64,000 nt of DNA, taken from contig CAKUUX010000004.1 of the NCBI GenBank assembly GCA_934693165.1, positions 67,794 to 131,793 on the forward strand. The letters run 5' to 3'. Made by a program: the position numbers and the translations under genes. Source of the stretch: an uncultured Candidatus Melainabacteria bacterium. Lineage in GTDB: Bacteria > Cyanobacteriota > Vampirovibrionia > Gastranaerophilales > Gastranaerophilaceae. A model generated the notes under the pieces. The model saw only the letters and a program-made list of their open reading frames with translations, did not search any database and was not told the DNA's origin. Below are positions 24,689-34,054 of the stretch, piece after piece. How positions within the stretch are numbered: position 1 is the stretch's first letter; each line of letters opens with the position of its first letter.

Positions 24689-27236
24689 TTTCTATTATCG
24701 CAAACTTGTCTGCGCCTATTCTAAATTTTATATCGTTAATTCTCATTTCGATTTTTGAAATATTATCTTTCGAAAAATCATTTTTTACCAAATCTAAGGC
24801 TGTAAAATATTCTTCTAAAGCCAAGGCATCTTGTTTTTGACCATAATAAAAATCACCAAGAGCTAATAGAGATGATGCCATGTAGAAAATATCATTTAAT
24901 TTTTCAGCACATTGTTTAGCCTTTTTGAAGTAGAAAATAGCTTTATCAGGTAATTTTCTTTGCATAATTTGAGCTAATTTTGTTGCAGAAAAATAAATTC
25001 CGTCATAGTTTTCATTAGCTTCATCAATTTGATATGCTTGTAAGAAATTCTTTACAGCAATAGCATTATCTCGTTTTTCTAAATACAATGTCGCAATATT
25101 TGAATACGCAGAAGACAAGAACTTATTAACCTTTGGATCACGGTTTATATTTATACATTTTTCATAGTATTCAATTGCTGTAGTTATGTCATTTCTATCA
25201 TCAGAACTCAATGCATACTTAAAATATAATTCTGACAAGGTTTCAACATCCATTGTCGTATTTGACAATTCAAGTGCTTTTTTATAATAATCAAACGCCA
25301 AATTACCATTTGATAAACTATCTTCAATGTTTGCTAATGCGATATATGCTTTTGTTGTCAAAATATGAGGATTGTCTTTTGTTGCAATAATTTCTAGCAA
25401 TGTATTTTTTGCTAAATCAAATTTGTATGTTTCATAATATACATTGGCAATATTTAGTTTAATATAATTTTCTTTTACGACTTCGCCAATTTGATTATAG
25501 AACTCTCTTGCTAAATTATAATATTTCAAAGAATTATCTATTTCATTTAATTTGTGATAAGCATAAGCCATCTTTGTATAAATAACTGGAAGTTCATTTA
25601 TATAATTTTCATCTTTATTAAACGTTAAAGCTTTTTTGTACCAGTCACATGCTAATTTAAAATTATACTTTTGGGCTTCGTCATGTGCTACTTGCAAACA
25701 ATATGCCAAAGTTTCCTTAAACTCTTCTTCTTGTTGTTCTTGAGATATAGGAACTTCTCCATCTTCTCTTTTAATATCAAAGTTTATTGAAGATTGCATT
25801 CTTTCAGAAACATTTTTACCAGTAGAAGTATTACCCAACATTTTTAATTCATCTTCTGTTAATTTGAATGGTAAATCATTCAAATTAATATCTACATTAG
25901 AAACATTCGGACTAACTGTTGAAATATAATCAGGCTTTTTGTCTTGTTGTCTTGGATAAACTTGTTGATTATTTTCAGGAGTTTCCTTAATATCAATTTG
26001 TTGTTGCTGAGTATCTTTGCCTTGTTTTATACGGCTCAAGTCAAATTCTAAACCTTTTGCCATGGCTTTGTAAGCATTTGTATTAATTTCACCAACTTTT
26101 TTAGGTAAAAATAAAGTATGATATTCTATCTCATTTCTGATTGTTTGACGAGAAAGCAAAATACCTCTTTCTAAAGGTTTTAAAGGTAATTGACTTTCAT
26201 AAAAATCAATAATAAATTTGTGTAATTTTTGAGATACATTTTCTGGAATCGCAATATCCATTTGTTCTCTAAAATAATCATGTACGAATATTAATCCATT
26301 ACTTTGAACTAGCAATAAATTTTTTGTTAGAAAATCAATATTTTCTTCATTGTAATAATGCATTTGTTTAAGAATTTGACTTGTAACACCATGACGCATT
26401 ATACAAAGTAACCAGAAAAATTGTACTGAAATTGCAGGAATAATATCCAATATTTCCTTTTCTAAAAATTTGTTGTAACTTAGAAAACTTAATTTAAAGT
26501 TCTCCATAAAATCTTTTACTTCATAATTTTTATATTTCAAAATACTTGTTGTTAAAGAAGTATAGAAATAATAGCCTCTAGTGTGTTTATACAAATCATC
26601 TAGTTGAGAAGACGAAAAAGAAATTTTCTTTTGCTTCAAATACTTTTCAAATAAAGTTTTATCTAAAGCCGAAAGAGTCACTCTTTCATATTTTGAATCA
26701 TCCTCAAAAGATTTTCTATCAAGAGTTCTTGAAACAATAACAATTTTTACTTTTTCAAATCCGATAACGTGATTTATAAAATCAACAATTTCTTGTAAAT
26801 TTTCTTTTTGTATAGAATCATAAGAATTTAATACAATAACAAAAGGCTTTTCTATAGATGTGAAATATGCGTTTATTTTTGCAGTAAAGTTTTCTGTCTT
26901 AACTTTTAATCCAGAAATAATGCCTTGTGTTTGTAATTTTTTAAATTCATTAAAGAAACATAATAAAATATCATCTAAAATAGTTGTTTCAAAACAGTTA
27001 TACCAAAGAACAATAGCCTCTTTTGACAAGAAATTAAGTGAATAATTTACAACTTGTTTTTTACCAGTACCCATAAAGCCATTCACAAAAAGAATAGGCT
27101 TTTCGCTACCATAAAAGTCGTAAATATTTTCTAGGTTCTCTTTATTATTCTCAAGTACAAAGGGATCTATTACTTCAGAATTTTGTTTTAATAAATCTTT
27201 TTTCTCAAGAAAAAAGTTTAAAAATTGATATTTCAT
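24618..27236 (-). CDS. STAND-type ATPase with TPR repeats
   Basis: Large 872-aa protein. A P-loop NTPase lies at about 45-330: GFMGTGKK at 53-60 is a Walker A in which the usual final Ser/Thr is Lys, and FVIVLNSYDS near 132-141 is the Walker B-like strand. It is followed by a winged-helix-like region (about 260-360), a Gln-rich linker (400-490), and TPRs from about 510 to 840. The charged tail ends EAREAQEEQQSKEI. This is the layout of STAND signalling ATPases (as in MalT or NB-ARC proteins) but lacks a DNA-binding effector. Upstream of rsmG, overlapping it. Regulator role is inference. Confidence 0.75.
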   Translation of the reverse strand: MKYQFLNFFLEKKDLLKQNSEVIDPFVLENNKENLENIYDFYGSEKPILFVNGFMGTGKKQVVNYSLNFLSKEAIVLWYNCFETTILDDILLCFFNEFKKLQTQGIISGLKVKTENFTAKINAYFTSIEKPFVIVLNSYDSIQKENLQEIVDFINHVIGFEKVKIVIVSRTLDRKSFEDDSKYERVTLSALDKTLFEKYLKQKKISFSSSQLDDLYKHTRGYYFYTSLTTSILKYKNYEVKDFMENFKLSFLSYNKFLEKEILDIIPAISVQFFWLLCIMRHGVTSQILKQMHYYNEENIDFLTKNLLLVQSNGLIFVHDYFREQMDIAIPENVSQKLHKFIIDFYESQLPLKPLERGILLSRQTIRNEIEYHTLFLPKKVGEINTNAYKAMAKGLEFDLSRIKQGKDTQQQQIDIKETPENNQQVYPRQQDKKPDYISTVSPNVSNVDINLNDLPFKLTEDELKMLGNTSTGKNVSERMQSSINFDIKREDGEVPISQEQQEEEFKETLAYCLQVAHDEAQKYNFKLACDWYKKALTFNKDENYINELPVIYTKMAYAYHKLNEIDNSLKYYNLAREFYNQIGEVVKENYIKLNIANVYYETYKFDLAKNTLLEIIATKDNPHILTTKAYIALANIEDSLSNGNLAFDYYKKALELSNTTMDVETLSELYFKYALSSDDRNDITTAIEYYEKCININRDPKVNKFLSSAYSNIATLYLEKRDNAIAVKNFLQAYQIDEANENYDGIYFSATKLAQIMQRKLPDKAIFYFKKAKQCAEKLNDIFYMASSLLALGDFYYGQKQDALALEEYFTALDLVKNDFSKDNISKIEMRINDIKFRIGADKFAIIENEYKIRKAREAREAQEEQQSKEI

Positions 27237-27336
27237 AAAGTTATATTAAACGATTTTAACTTTTTTTGCAAATCCTCTCAAAATAATTGTAAATTAATCA
27301 TATTGATAATAAAATATAACTAAATAGGGGGATAAA

Positions 27337-27441
27337 ATGGAATTTTTTAGAAGACACCAAAAAATTATTATTGGAATAATTGCAGTAACGTTCGTTAGTT
27401 GGACAGTAGGTCTTCTACTACTCCCTTTAATACTAAAATAA
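27337..27441 (+). CDS. 34-aa single-span membrane protein
   Basis: A short ORF of 34 codons: MEFFRRHQKIIIGIIAVTF, then a hydrophobic stretch ending in LLPLILK. It has a strong ribosome binding site (TAGGGGGATAAA) and ends 7 bases before the M23 peptidase start. The beginning FRRHQKIIIGI resembles the N-terminal anchor of SurA/PpiD-type chaperones, but here it stops after the helix. It may be a true small membrane protein or a leader peptide. Translation is inferred from ribosome binding site and position. Confidence 0.6.
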   Translation: MEFFRRHQKIIIGIIAVTFVSWTVGLLLLPLILK

Positions 27442-27448
27442 GGAAAAC

Positions 27449-28570
27449 GTGAAAAACAGATTATATAATATATTTAAGAATATTTTTGTTTTCGTTGTAG
27501 TATTTTCGCTAACAGCGTCGATTGCTGTTGCAAAACCAAAAGTTAAATCGAAAGAAGAAGCAAGACGTAATATAAACAGATTAAAATTTCTAGAAAGAGC
27601 AGAATCTAATAAACTTTACAAGAATCAACAAAAACTTGAAACAACAAAAGCTGATTTAAATTATTCACAACAAAGATATTCTTCAACAAAAGATCAATTA
27701 GCTACCCTAGAAACCCAACTATCATCAGCTTTAAGTGAATACAATTCACTCGATTATCAATTAAAAAACAGAATTAGACAAATCTACAAAACACAAAGAA
27801 AAGGTGTTGTTGTTCTTTTACTTGAATCTAATAATTTTAATGACTTTTTGGATAGAATTTACTATTCAAATATTATCCTAAAACATGATTATCAAAACAT
27901 GGTTCAAGCAAGAGCAAAGGCTAAAGAAATTGCATATTTAAAATACAATATTGAAGAAAAAAGAAAGATTTTGGCAAGCTCTATTCGTCAAATCAACCAA
28001 CAACAAGCATATATCGAACGTTCAATTTCAAGAAATGAAAACATGATTAACAAATTGAGAACGGATAGGGTTGCATACGAACGAGCAGAAAAGGAATTGG
28101 CAAAACAATCTGAAAGCATTGGTACAATGATTAGTCGTAGTACTGCAAAAGATAGAAATCAACCTGTTAAAGTGGTATCCGGATTTATCAAACCAATTTC
28201 AGGTAGAATTACATCTCCATTTGGATACAGAACTCACCCAATATTTAACAGTAGAACTTTCCACTCAGGTGTAGATATTGGAGGTCCATACAGAGGAAGT
28301 ATTCATGCTTCTAACTCTGGTAAAGTTATTTACACAGGTTGGTACGGTGGATATGGTAAGGTTGTAATCATTGACCACGGAAACATCAATGGTTCTCCAA
28401 CAACAACTTTATATGCGCACATGGATCAAATTAAAGTTAACAATGGCGCATACGTTACAAAAGGGCAAGTTATTGGACTTGAAGGTACAACAGGTTACTC
28501 TACAGGTCCACACGTTCACTTTGAGGTTCGTGTAAATGGTAAACCAAGAAACCCACTTAATTACATTTAA
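27449..28570 (+). CDS. M23 family murein endopeptidase (EnvC/LytM-like)
   Basis: Secreted 373-aa protein with a signal peptide (1-28, ending SIAVAK), coiled coils from about 35 to 235, and a C-terminal LytM domain (about 250-373). The zinc ligands His272 and Asp276 (HSGVDIGG) and the HVH pair at 355-357 (GPHVHFEV) are present, so it should be active, unlike EnvC homologues that lost them. It would cut or regulate peptidoglycan during division. The start is GTG with AGGAAAA as ribosome binding site. First large gene of an envelope operon. Confidence 0.9.
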   Translation: MKNRLYNIFKNIFVFVVVFSLTASIAVAKPKVKSKEEARRNINRLKFLERAESNKLYKNQQKLETTKADLNYSQQRYSSTKDQLATLETQLSSALSEYNSLDYQLKNRIRQIYKTQRKGVVVLLLESNNFNDFLDRIYYSNIILKHDYQNMVQARAKAKEIAYLKYNIEEKRKILASSIRQINQQQAYIERSISRNENMINKLRTDRVAYERAEKELAKQSESIGTMISRSTAKDRNQPVKVVSGFIKPISGRITSPFGYRTHPIFNSRTFHSGVDIGGPYRGSIHASNSGKVIYTGWYGGYGKVVIIDHGNINGSPTTTLYAHMDQIKVNNGAYVTKGQVIGLEGTTGYSTGPHVHFEVRVNGKPRNPLNYI

Positions 28571-28586
28571 GGGATATAAATAGACA

Positions 28587-30842
28587 ATGAAAAAGATAGT
28601 AATATTATTAGCATTAATATTTTTTAATACTCAAGTTGCATCTGCAATTCAAGAGACAACAAATTCTCAAGATAATTTTATGAATGCAACACCTTCTTTT
28701 GAATCAATGAATAAACAATTGCAACAACAATACTTTATTCCTGCAAAGTCACAAGAAGAACTTGATAAAGAATATAAGCGTGAACAAAAAGAACTTGAAG
28801 ATACAATCAGAGTAGAGGAAGAATTCGATAGAGGTTTTTATCACTCAAAAGGTAATTCTATAAAACCTATTCAACTTCTTAGATTAAAAGCAAAAAAAGC
28901 TAGATTAGATAGAAAAGCTAGAAAAAATGCTGAACTAAATGCTCAAAATTCAACAGAAGAAGTAAACGAAGTTGAATTAGAAGAGGCTCAACAACCTGCT
29001 AAACTTTTACTTGAGTGTAAAGAAATGGAATATCTAACTGATAAAAAAGAACTTCAAGCAAGAGGTGGCGCAAAATTAATCTTCCCTGATAAGAATATTT
29101 CTGCAACAGCAGATGAAATGGTTTATGACCAAATCGCAAATATTGTAAAAATGAAAGGTGACGTTGTTCTTTACAGAGGTGAAGACGAAGTTACTGGCGA
29201 TTATATGCAGGTAGATTTAAACGAAGAAATCGGATTTTTGGACAATGTAAAATCTTCAGGTTATGCAATTGAAACAGTTGCAGAACGTGGCATAATGATG
29301 GGCGATAGAACAATCCAAGAAAAAGGACACTTAACTGTTGCACACGAATACAAAATCCAACTTCGTTCTGGTGTTGACCAATATTGGGGCGAAAAATGGA
29401 GAGAGAAAGATAGATATACTTACGAAGATTTATTCCATAACAGCAAATTTGTAATTAAATCAAATCACATCATTCTTGAATCAAAAGGCGAACTTGATAA
29501 AGTTACATTAAAAAGAATGGAAATTTATAAAAACGGTAAACGAATTTTAAAAATGCCATCAATGACCTTCTACCAAAATAAAGGTCAAGACTATTTTGAC
29601 GGTAGCTACCCAGAACTTGGTTCAAGACCAAAATTAGGTATGTACATTGGACCTGGTTGGGTTGTGGAACTTCCAAAAAGTTCTTTATTAAAAGTTGTAC
29701 CAATGCTAAATTACAACAGTAAATTGGGCTTAGGTGCATACGGAAGATTTAGAAGCGCAACAAATACAACAGAAGCTGCTTACGGTTCAGCAAATGATTT
29801 TTGGATGGTAAGAGGTCGACAAGAGTTAGATAAAAACTTGTATATGAACTATGGTGCAAATGCATATATTCTTAACGGTTGGCTTGGTCAAGGTTGGGCA
29901 AGATATATGGCAGACATTAACTATGAAAAAAGAAAAACATATTCTAATTTCATGGGAAGAAAAAGACCTTTTCACTTTGAACAAATGTTATCAGCAGGTT
30001 ATATACAAAATGATGGAGTAAAAGAATCTTATAATGACTTTAATAAAAGCATGTTTGATAAAGACCATAAACCATTATCAAATAATGACGTTGGAACAAC
30101 TCGTTTCAGATATATGTTGAACACTTACCAAGTATTGCAACATTATGAAAATCCTGAAAAATTATTCTTTGCAGATTTATACTTGTATGCACAAGGTTCT
30201 GCAGCAATTTATGGAACTGGTGATACTCAATTTATTGGTAGACTTGGACCTATGTTAAGAACTCAAATGAAATATTGGACACAAGATGTAGGTTTTTTTG
30301 CTACTGCTTACCACGATGAATCACCACTTACATTATTTGATGCTTATAGATATGGTAAATTCAATGTTTCTTTAAGGGAAGCTGTAAAATTACATAGATT
30401 ACTAAAATTATCATGGTATGGTTCTGCAAACTTATCAGATGACGCACCAGATAAGAGAATTTTACAAGAAAGTAAATTCATTGTTAATATTGGACCAGAT
30501 GATATGAATTTAGCATTAGGTTGGGATGCAATTAGAAATGGTTCATATATCGGCATAAATCTTGATATGGATGCCAAAAGTACAGAAGTATATTATGATA
30601 AGTTAGAAATCAAAAATCCAGACAAATTTGGCAAAAAAGATGATCACGGACTTGCTAATTTAGAGCAAGAAGATGAACGTCAAAAATACAATGTTTATGA
30701 ACAAGCATTGCCTAGCAAAAAGAACTACTTAGAAAAATGCCAAGTAATAAATGTTGAAGATGCATCATTAAGAATGAAGGAAGAGAAAGATTATCCTGAA
30801 TTCAGAAAATATCCAACACAAAGCACAACTGAAAACCTATAA
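28587..30842 (+). CDS. LptD/OstA-like LPS-assembly outer-membrane protein
   Basis: Protein of 751 aa with signal peptide (MKKIVILLALIFFNTQVASA). An OstA/LptA-like segment is at about 130-225 (ISATADEMVYDQ, then KMKGDVVLYRGEDEVTGD), followed by a long beta-strand-rich region with many aromatic residues, consistent with a C-terminal barrel. Lpt family OstA proteins place LPS in the outer membrane; the barrel is smaller and more diverged than in proteobacterial LptD, so the assignment of the C-terminal part is tentative. It follows the M23 gene by 16 bases, so they form one operon. A charged coil (40-115) precedes the OstA part, which is unusual. Confidence 0.78.
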   Translation: MKKIVILLALIFFNTQVASAIQETTNSQDNFMNATPSFESMNKQLQQQYFIPAKSQEELDKEYKREQKELEDTIRVEEEFDRGFYHSKGNSIKPIQLLRLKAKKARLDRKARKNAELNAQNSTEEVNEVELEEAQQPAKLLLECKEMEYLTDKKELQARGGAKLIFPDKNISATADEMVYDQIANIVKMKGDVVLYRGEDEVTGDYMQVDLNEEIGFLDNVKSSGYAIETVAERGIMMGDRTIQEKGHLTVAHEYKIQLRSGVDQYWGEKWREKDRYTYEDLFHNSKFVIKSNHIILESKGELDKVTLKRMEIYKNGKRILKMPSMTFYQNKGQDYFDGSYPELGSRPKLGMYIGPGWVVELPKSSLLKVVPMLNYNSKLGLGAYGRFRSATNTTEAAYGSANDFWMVRGRQELDKNLYMNYGANAYILNGWLGQGWARYMADINYEKRKTYSNFMGRKRPFHFEQMLSAGYIQNDGVKESYNDFNKSMFDKDHKPLSNNDVGTTRFRYMLNTYQVLQHYENPEKLFFADLYLYAQGSAAIYGTGDTQFIGRLGPMLRTQMKYWTQDVGFFATAYHDESPLTLFDAYRYGKFNVSLREAVKLHRLLKLSWYGSANLSDDAPDKRILQESKFIVNIGPDDMNLALGWDAIRNGSYIGINLDMDAKSTEVYYDKLEIKNPDKFGKKDDHGLANLEQEDERQKYNVYEQALPSKKNYLEKCQVINVEDASLRMKEEKDYPEFRKYPTQSTTENL

Positions 30843-31018
30843 TTAAGATTTCAATACCTTGATTGTTGGTGAAATTATATAGACTTTTATAACCTTCTTT
30901 TTTGAATTAGTAATTGGGTTTGAAGAATATTTTTTGACCATAGTTACAGTATAAAAAATTTGAAAGAGAAAAACATTGTGAAAAACTGTAAAAACTAAGG
31001 ATAGTCACAGAGAACAGT

Positions 31019-32995
31019 ATGAATTTAAATCAAAAAACAAGTTTAATAATAACATTAATTTTATCAATTGTTGGATTGGTAGCTGTAACAACTATTAATT
31101 CAAAACTGTCTTTGAAAAAAAGCATGAATATTTATAGCGCTGCACTTGAGGATTATAAAGATAATCACTATACAAAAGCGAACAAAAAATTTGCAAAAGT
31201 TTCAAACTTTTCAACTTTAAAACCAGCAGCTTTGTATAGACAAGCTAGATGTTTAGAACTTTCTGGACATAAACAAAGAGCGATATTAAAGTACACGGAA
31301 CTAACAACAAGATATCCTCATTTTGCATTAAATACAAAAGCTAAATACAATTCTGCAAGACTTTGTTATGAATTAGGCAAATATAACAAAGCAAAAAGAA
31401 AATTTAAAGAGGTTTCAAATAGACATTCTGAAACAGAATACGCTGTTGCAAGTGAATATTACCTTGGAATGATAGAATTCAAAAACTCTAAAAAAATGAC
31501 AAATCATACAAGAAAAATCTTTGCAGAAGAAAAAGCACTAAGTCATTTCAGACAATATTTAGATAACGCTTCTGGAGGACGTTACGCACAAAATTGTATT
31601 AATAGAATTGAAGAAATTCAAAACAAAAAAATTTCAAGAGAAGATGCATATCTAATTGGAAAAGCCTACAATGCTTTGTATGACAATAAAACTGCATCGT
31701 TATATTATGCAAAAACAAATATCCCAAGGACTTGGGTAGATATTGCAAAAAACGAATTTGAATTACATAATTACTCAAAAGTAAAAGCTTTAACTGAACG
31801 AGGATTGAAAGAATATTCTTATAACGTAGAAGACAAAGACGTGCACAAGGCAATTGACTTATATTTAGCCACAACAAGCAACAAAAAAGAAGCTATAAAA
31901 CATTTGGTATCTATAAATAATAAAGCGAATGGGTATGATTATTTATTATATTTAGAATGCAGAAATGCTCCTCAAAAAACTCAAATTGATTGCTATAAAA
32001 ATATTTATACTAAATATCCACAAGGACAATTTGCTGCAGATTCTTTGTACAACATGTTTTATGATTCTGTAAAAAGCGAAAACTATTTGTACGCAAAGAA
32101 TTTAGGAGAAGAACACTTAAGACTTTATCCTCAAACAAATTCAACACCTGCCGTAATGTTTTGGCTTGCTAAAGTAAATGATAAATTAAAATTTTATAAT
32201 GTCGCACAAAATTATTATAATAAACTAATAAAAGAATATCCTGATGATTACTACGCATATCAAGCTTATTTAAAATCAAAACACATAGAAAATCCTATGT
32301 TAAAAACAGACATTACAGAAAAGAAAGTAATGTTCCCATATAAAATGAATGCTAAAAATGATATGATAGTAAAACTTGCAATGCTTGAAGATTATCCACT
32401 TTTACAAGATATTTGCGAAAAAGATAAATTTATACAAAGCTGGATTGAATACCAAAAAGGTGAATATTCAAAATCAGCCGTACTTGCAAGAGATGCAATG
32501 GATGAATTAAAGGTAAAACCTCCTGTTAAAGATTTAAGATGGAGATTAGTTTACCCAATCCATTATTATAAAGAAATTAAAAAATATGCAGGCAACAATA
32601 ACCCTGTTGTAATCTTGTCATTAGTTAGAGAAGAAAGCTACTTTAACCCAACAGCAAGAAGCTCTGTTGGAGCTCAAGGCTTGATGCAATTAATGCCTAA
32701 CACTGCAAATGACATTGCAAATAGAAACGGCATAGGCTATTTTGACCTATATAAACCAGAAGACAATTTAAAAATAGGTAATTTATATTATTCTTATTTA
32801 TTAAACCAATTAAATCAAAAAGATTTCTTCGTAATTCTTGGATATAACGGTGGTTTCAATGCTGTTAATCAATGGAAAACATATCTAAATTATGAATGCA
32901 ACAACGACTTTTTAGAACAAGTCCCATATCCTGAAACACAAAACTATTTGAAAAAAGTTCTAAAAAGTTATTGGAATTATATCAGACTATACTAA
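31019..32995 (+). CDS. lytic transglycosylase, Slt70-like
   Basis: Periplasmic/membrane-anchored protein of 658 aa. An N-terminal hydrophobic anchor (8-27) is followed by TPR-like helical repeats (30-450), as in Slt70 or CelTOS-type scaffolds, and a C-terminal SLT domain (about 520-650). Glu539 in REESYFNPTARSSVGAQGLM is the catalytic Glu (family motif R-x-E-S). The GLMQLMPNTA and GYNGG motifs are also present. It cleaves peptidoglycan to anhydromuropeptides. The stop overlaps the convergent trxB by four bases. Confidence 0.9.
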   Translation: MNLNQKTSLIITLILSIVGLVAVTTINSKLSLKKSMNIYSAALEDYKDNHYTKANKKFAKVSNFSTLKPAALYRQARCLELSGHKQRAILKYTELTTRYPHFALNTKAKYNSARLCYELGKYNKAKRKFKEVSNRHSETEYAVASEYYLGMIEFKNSKKMTNHTRKIFAEEKALSHFRQYLDNASGGRYAQNCINRIEEIQNKKISREDAYLIGKAYNALYDNKTASLYYAKTNIPRTWVDIAKNEFELHNYSKVKALTERGLKEYSYNVEDKDVHKAIDLYLATTSNKKEAIKHLVSINNKANGYDYLLYLECRNAPQKTQIDCYKNIYTKYPQGQFAADSLYNMFYDSVKSENYLYAKNLGEEHLRLYPQTNSTPAVMFWLAKVNDKLKFYNVAQNYYNKLIKEYPDDYYAYQAYLKSKHIENPMLKTDITEKKVMFPYKMNAKNDMIVKLAMLEDYPLLQDICEKDKFIQSWIEYQKGEYSKSAVLARDAMDELKVKPPVKDLRWRLVYPIHYYKEIKKYAGNNNPVVILSLVREESYFNPTARSSVGAQGLMQLMPNTANDIANRNGIGYFDLYKPEDNLKIGNLYYSYLLNQLNQKDFFVILGYNGGFNAVNQWKTYLNYECNNDFLEQVPYPETQNYLKKVLKSYWNYIRLY

Positions 32996-33936
32996 GCAAC
33001 TGGCGCATTTGCAAGAGATTCAACATATCGTCCTGCATAAACAGCAGCAACTGCACCGTCAGAAGTTGCAGTAATAACTTGTCTAAGTGGAGTTTTTCTA
33101 ACATCACCTGCAGCAAAAACCCCGTCAATAGAAGTTTTCATGGTTTCGTCAGTTATGATAAATCCATTAGAATCTTGCTCAACTTGACCATTAATTAAAT
33201 CAGTATTTGGTAAAAATCCAATATAAGGGAAAATACCGTCAACATTCAAAGTTGAAGTTTCATTTGTTTTAACGTTTTCAATAACTAAAGATTTAACTGT
33301 ATCTTCACCATTGATTTCATTTACAACGGTATCATATACAAATTCTAGTTTTTCATTTTTAAATGCAAGATTTTGAACAATTTTATCTGCTCTAAATTCA
33401 TTTCTTCTATGAATTACATAAACTTTTGTCGCAAACTTAGTCAAATACATTGCTTCTTCTAAGGCAGCATTTCCACCACCGACAACAGCCACTGTTTTAT
33501 CTCTATAAAAAGCGCCATCACAAATTGCACAATAGCTAACACCTCGACCTAAAAATTCTTTTTCTCCTTTTACACCAAGTTTTTTAGGTTGTGCACCTGT
33601 TGCGATAATAACTGATTTTGCTTTAAAAGTATGAGTTAAAGTTTCAATAATTTTTGGAGTAGAAATCAAATCAATTTTTTGAATTTCTTCCATAGGAAAT
33701 TTATTTACACCAAATTTATCAGCATGCTCTTCCATTTTTTCCATTAAATCATAGCCACCAACAATAGGAAAAGCAGGATAATTTTCAAGCTCTAAGTAGT
33801 TTGATGGTTGACCACCAAACATACTAACATCAACAATAGCAATGTTTCCAGTTGCTCTTGCTGCATAGATTCCTGCTGATAAACCTGCAGGGCCTCCTCC
33901 TAAAATTACTGTATCAAACTCTAAAACTTCGCTCAT
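32992..33936 (-). CDS. trxB: thioredoxin reductase
   Basis: Flavoenzyme of 314 aa reducing thioredoxin with NADPH. GGGPAG at 13-18 binds FAD, the redox-active CAIC is at 136-139, and GGGNAA at 153-158 binds NADPH. The C-terminal AAGDVR motif completes the FAD site. Standard low-molecular-weight type. It is monocistronic and convergent with the transglycosylase gene, with overlapping stop codons. Confidence 0.96.
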   Translation of the reverse strand: MSEVLEFDTVILGGGPAGLSAGIYAARATGNIAIVDVSMFGGQPSNYLELENYPAFPIVGGYDLMEKMEEHADKFGVNKFPMEEIQKIDLISTPKIIETLTHTFKAKSVIIATGAQPKKLGVKGEKEFLGRGVSYCAICDGAFYRDKTVAVVGGGNAALEEAMYLTKFATKVYVIHRRNEFRADKIVQNLAFKNEKLEFVYDTVVNEINGEDTVKSLVIENVKTNETSTLNVDGIFPYIGFLPNTDLINGQVEQDSNGFIITDETMKTSIDGVFAAGDVRKTPLRQVITATSDGAVAAVYAGRYVESLANAPVA

Positions 33937-33992
33937 TCGATAAATCCTTTACTAAATTAATGACGTAATCTTAAAAAAAATGTTTCCTTTTA

Positions 33993-34021
33993 GCAAATGC
34001 CACATATAATGTGGCATTTGC
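33993..34021. repeat. 13-bp palindrome between trxB and pgi
   Basis: A perfect stem (33993-34005 with 34009-34021) with a 3-base loop lies 34 bases after the pgi stop. There is no T-run on either side, so it is more likely a stabilising hairpin or weak terminator than a standard one. Confidence 0.5.
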
Positions 34022-34054
34022 ATAAATTATTAAATATAATTTTCAAAAAGCTTA

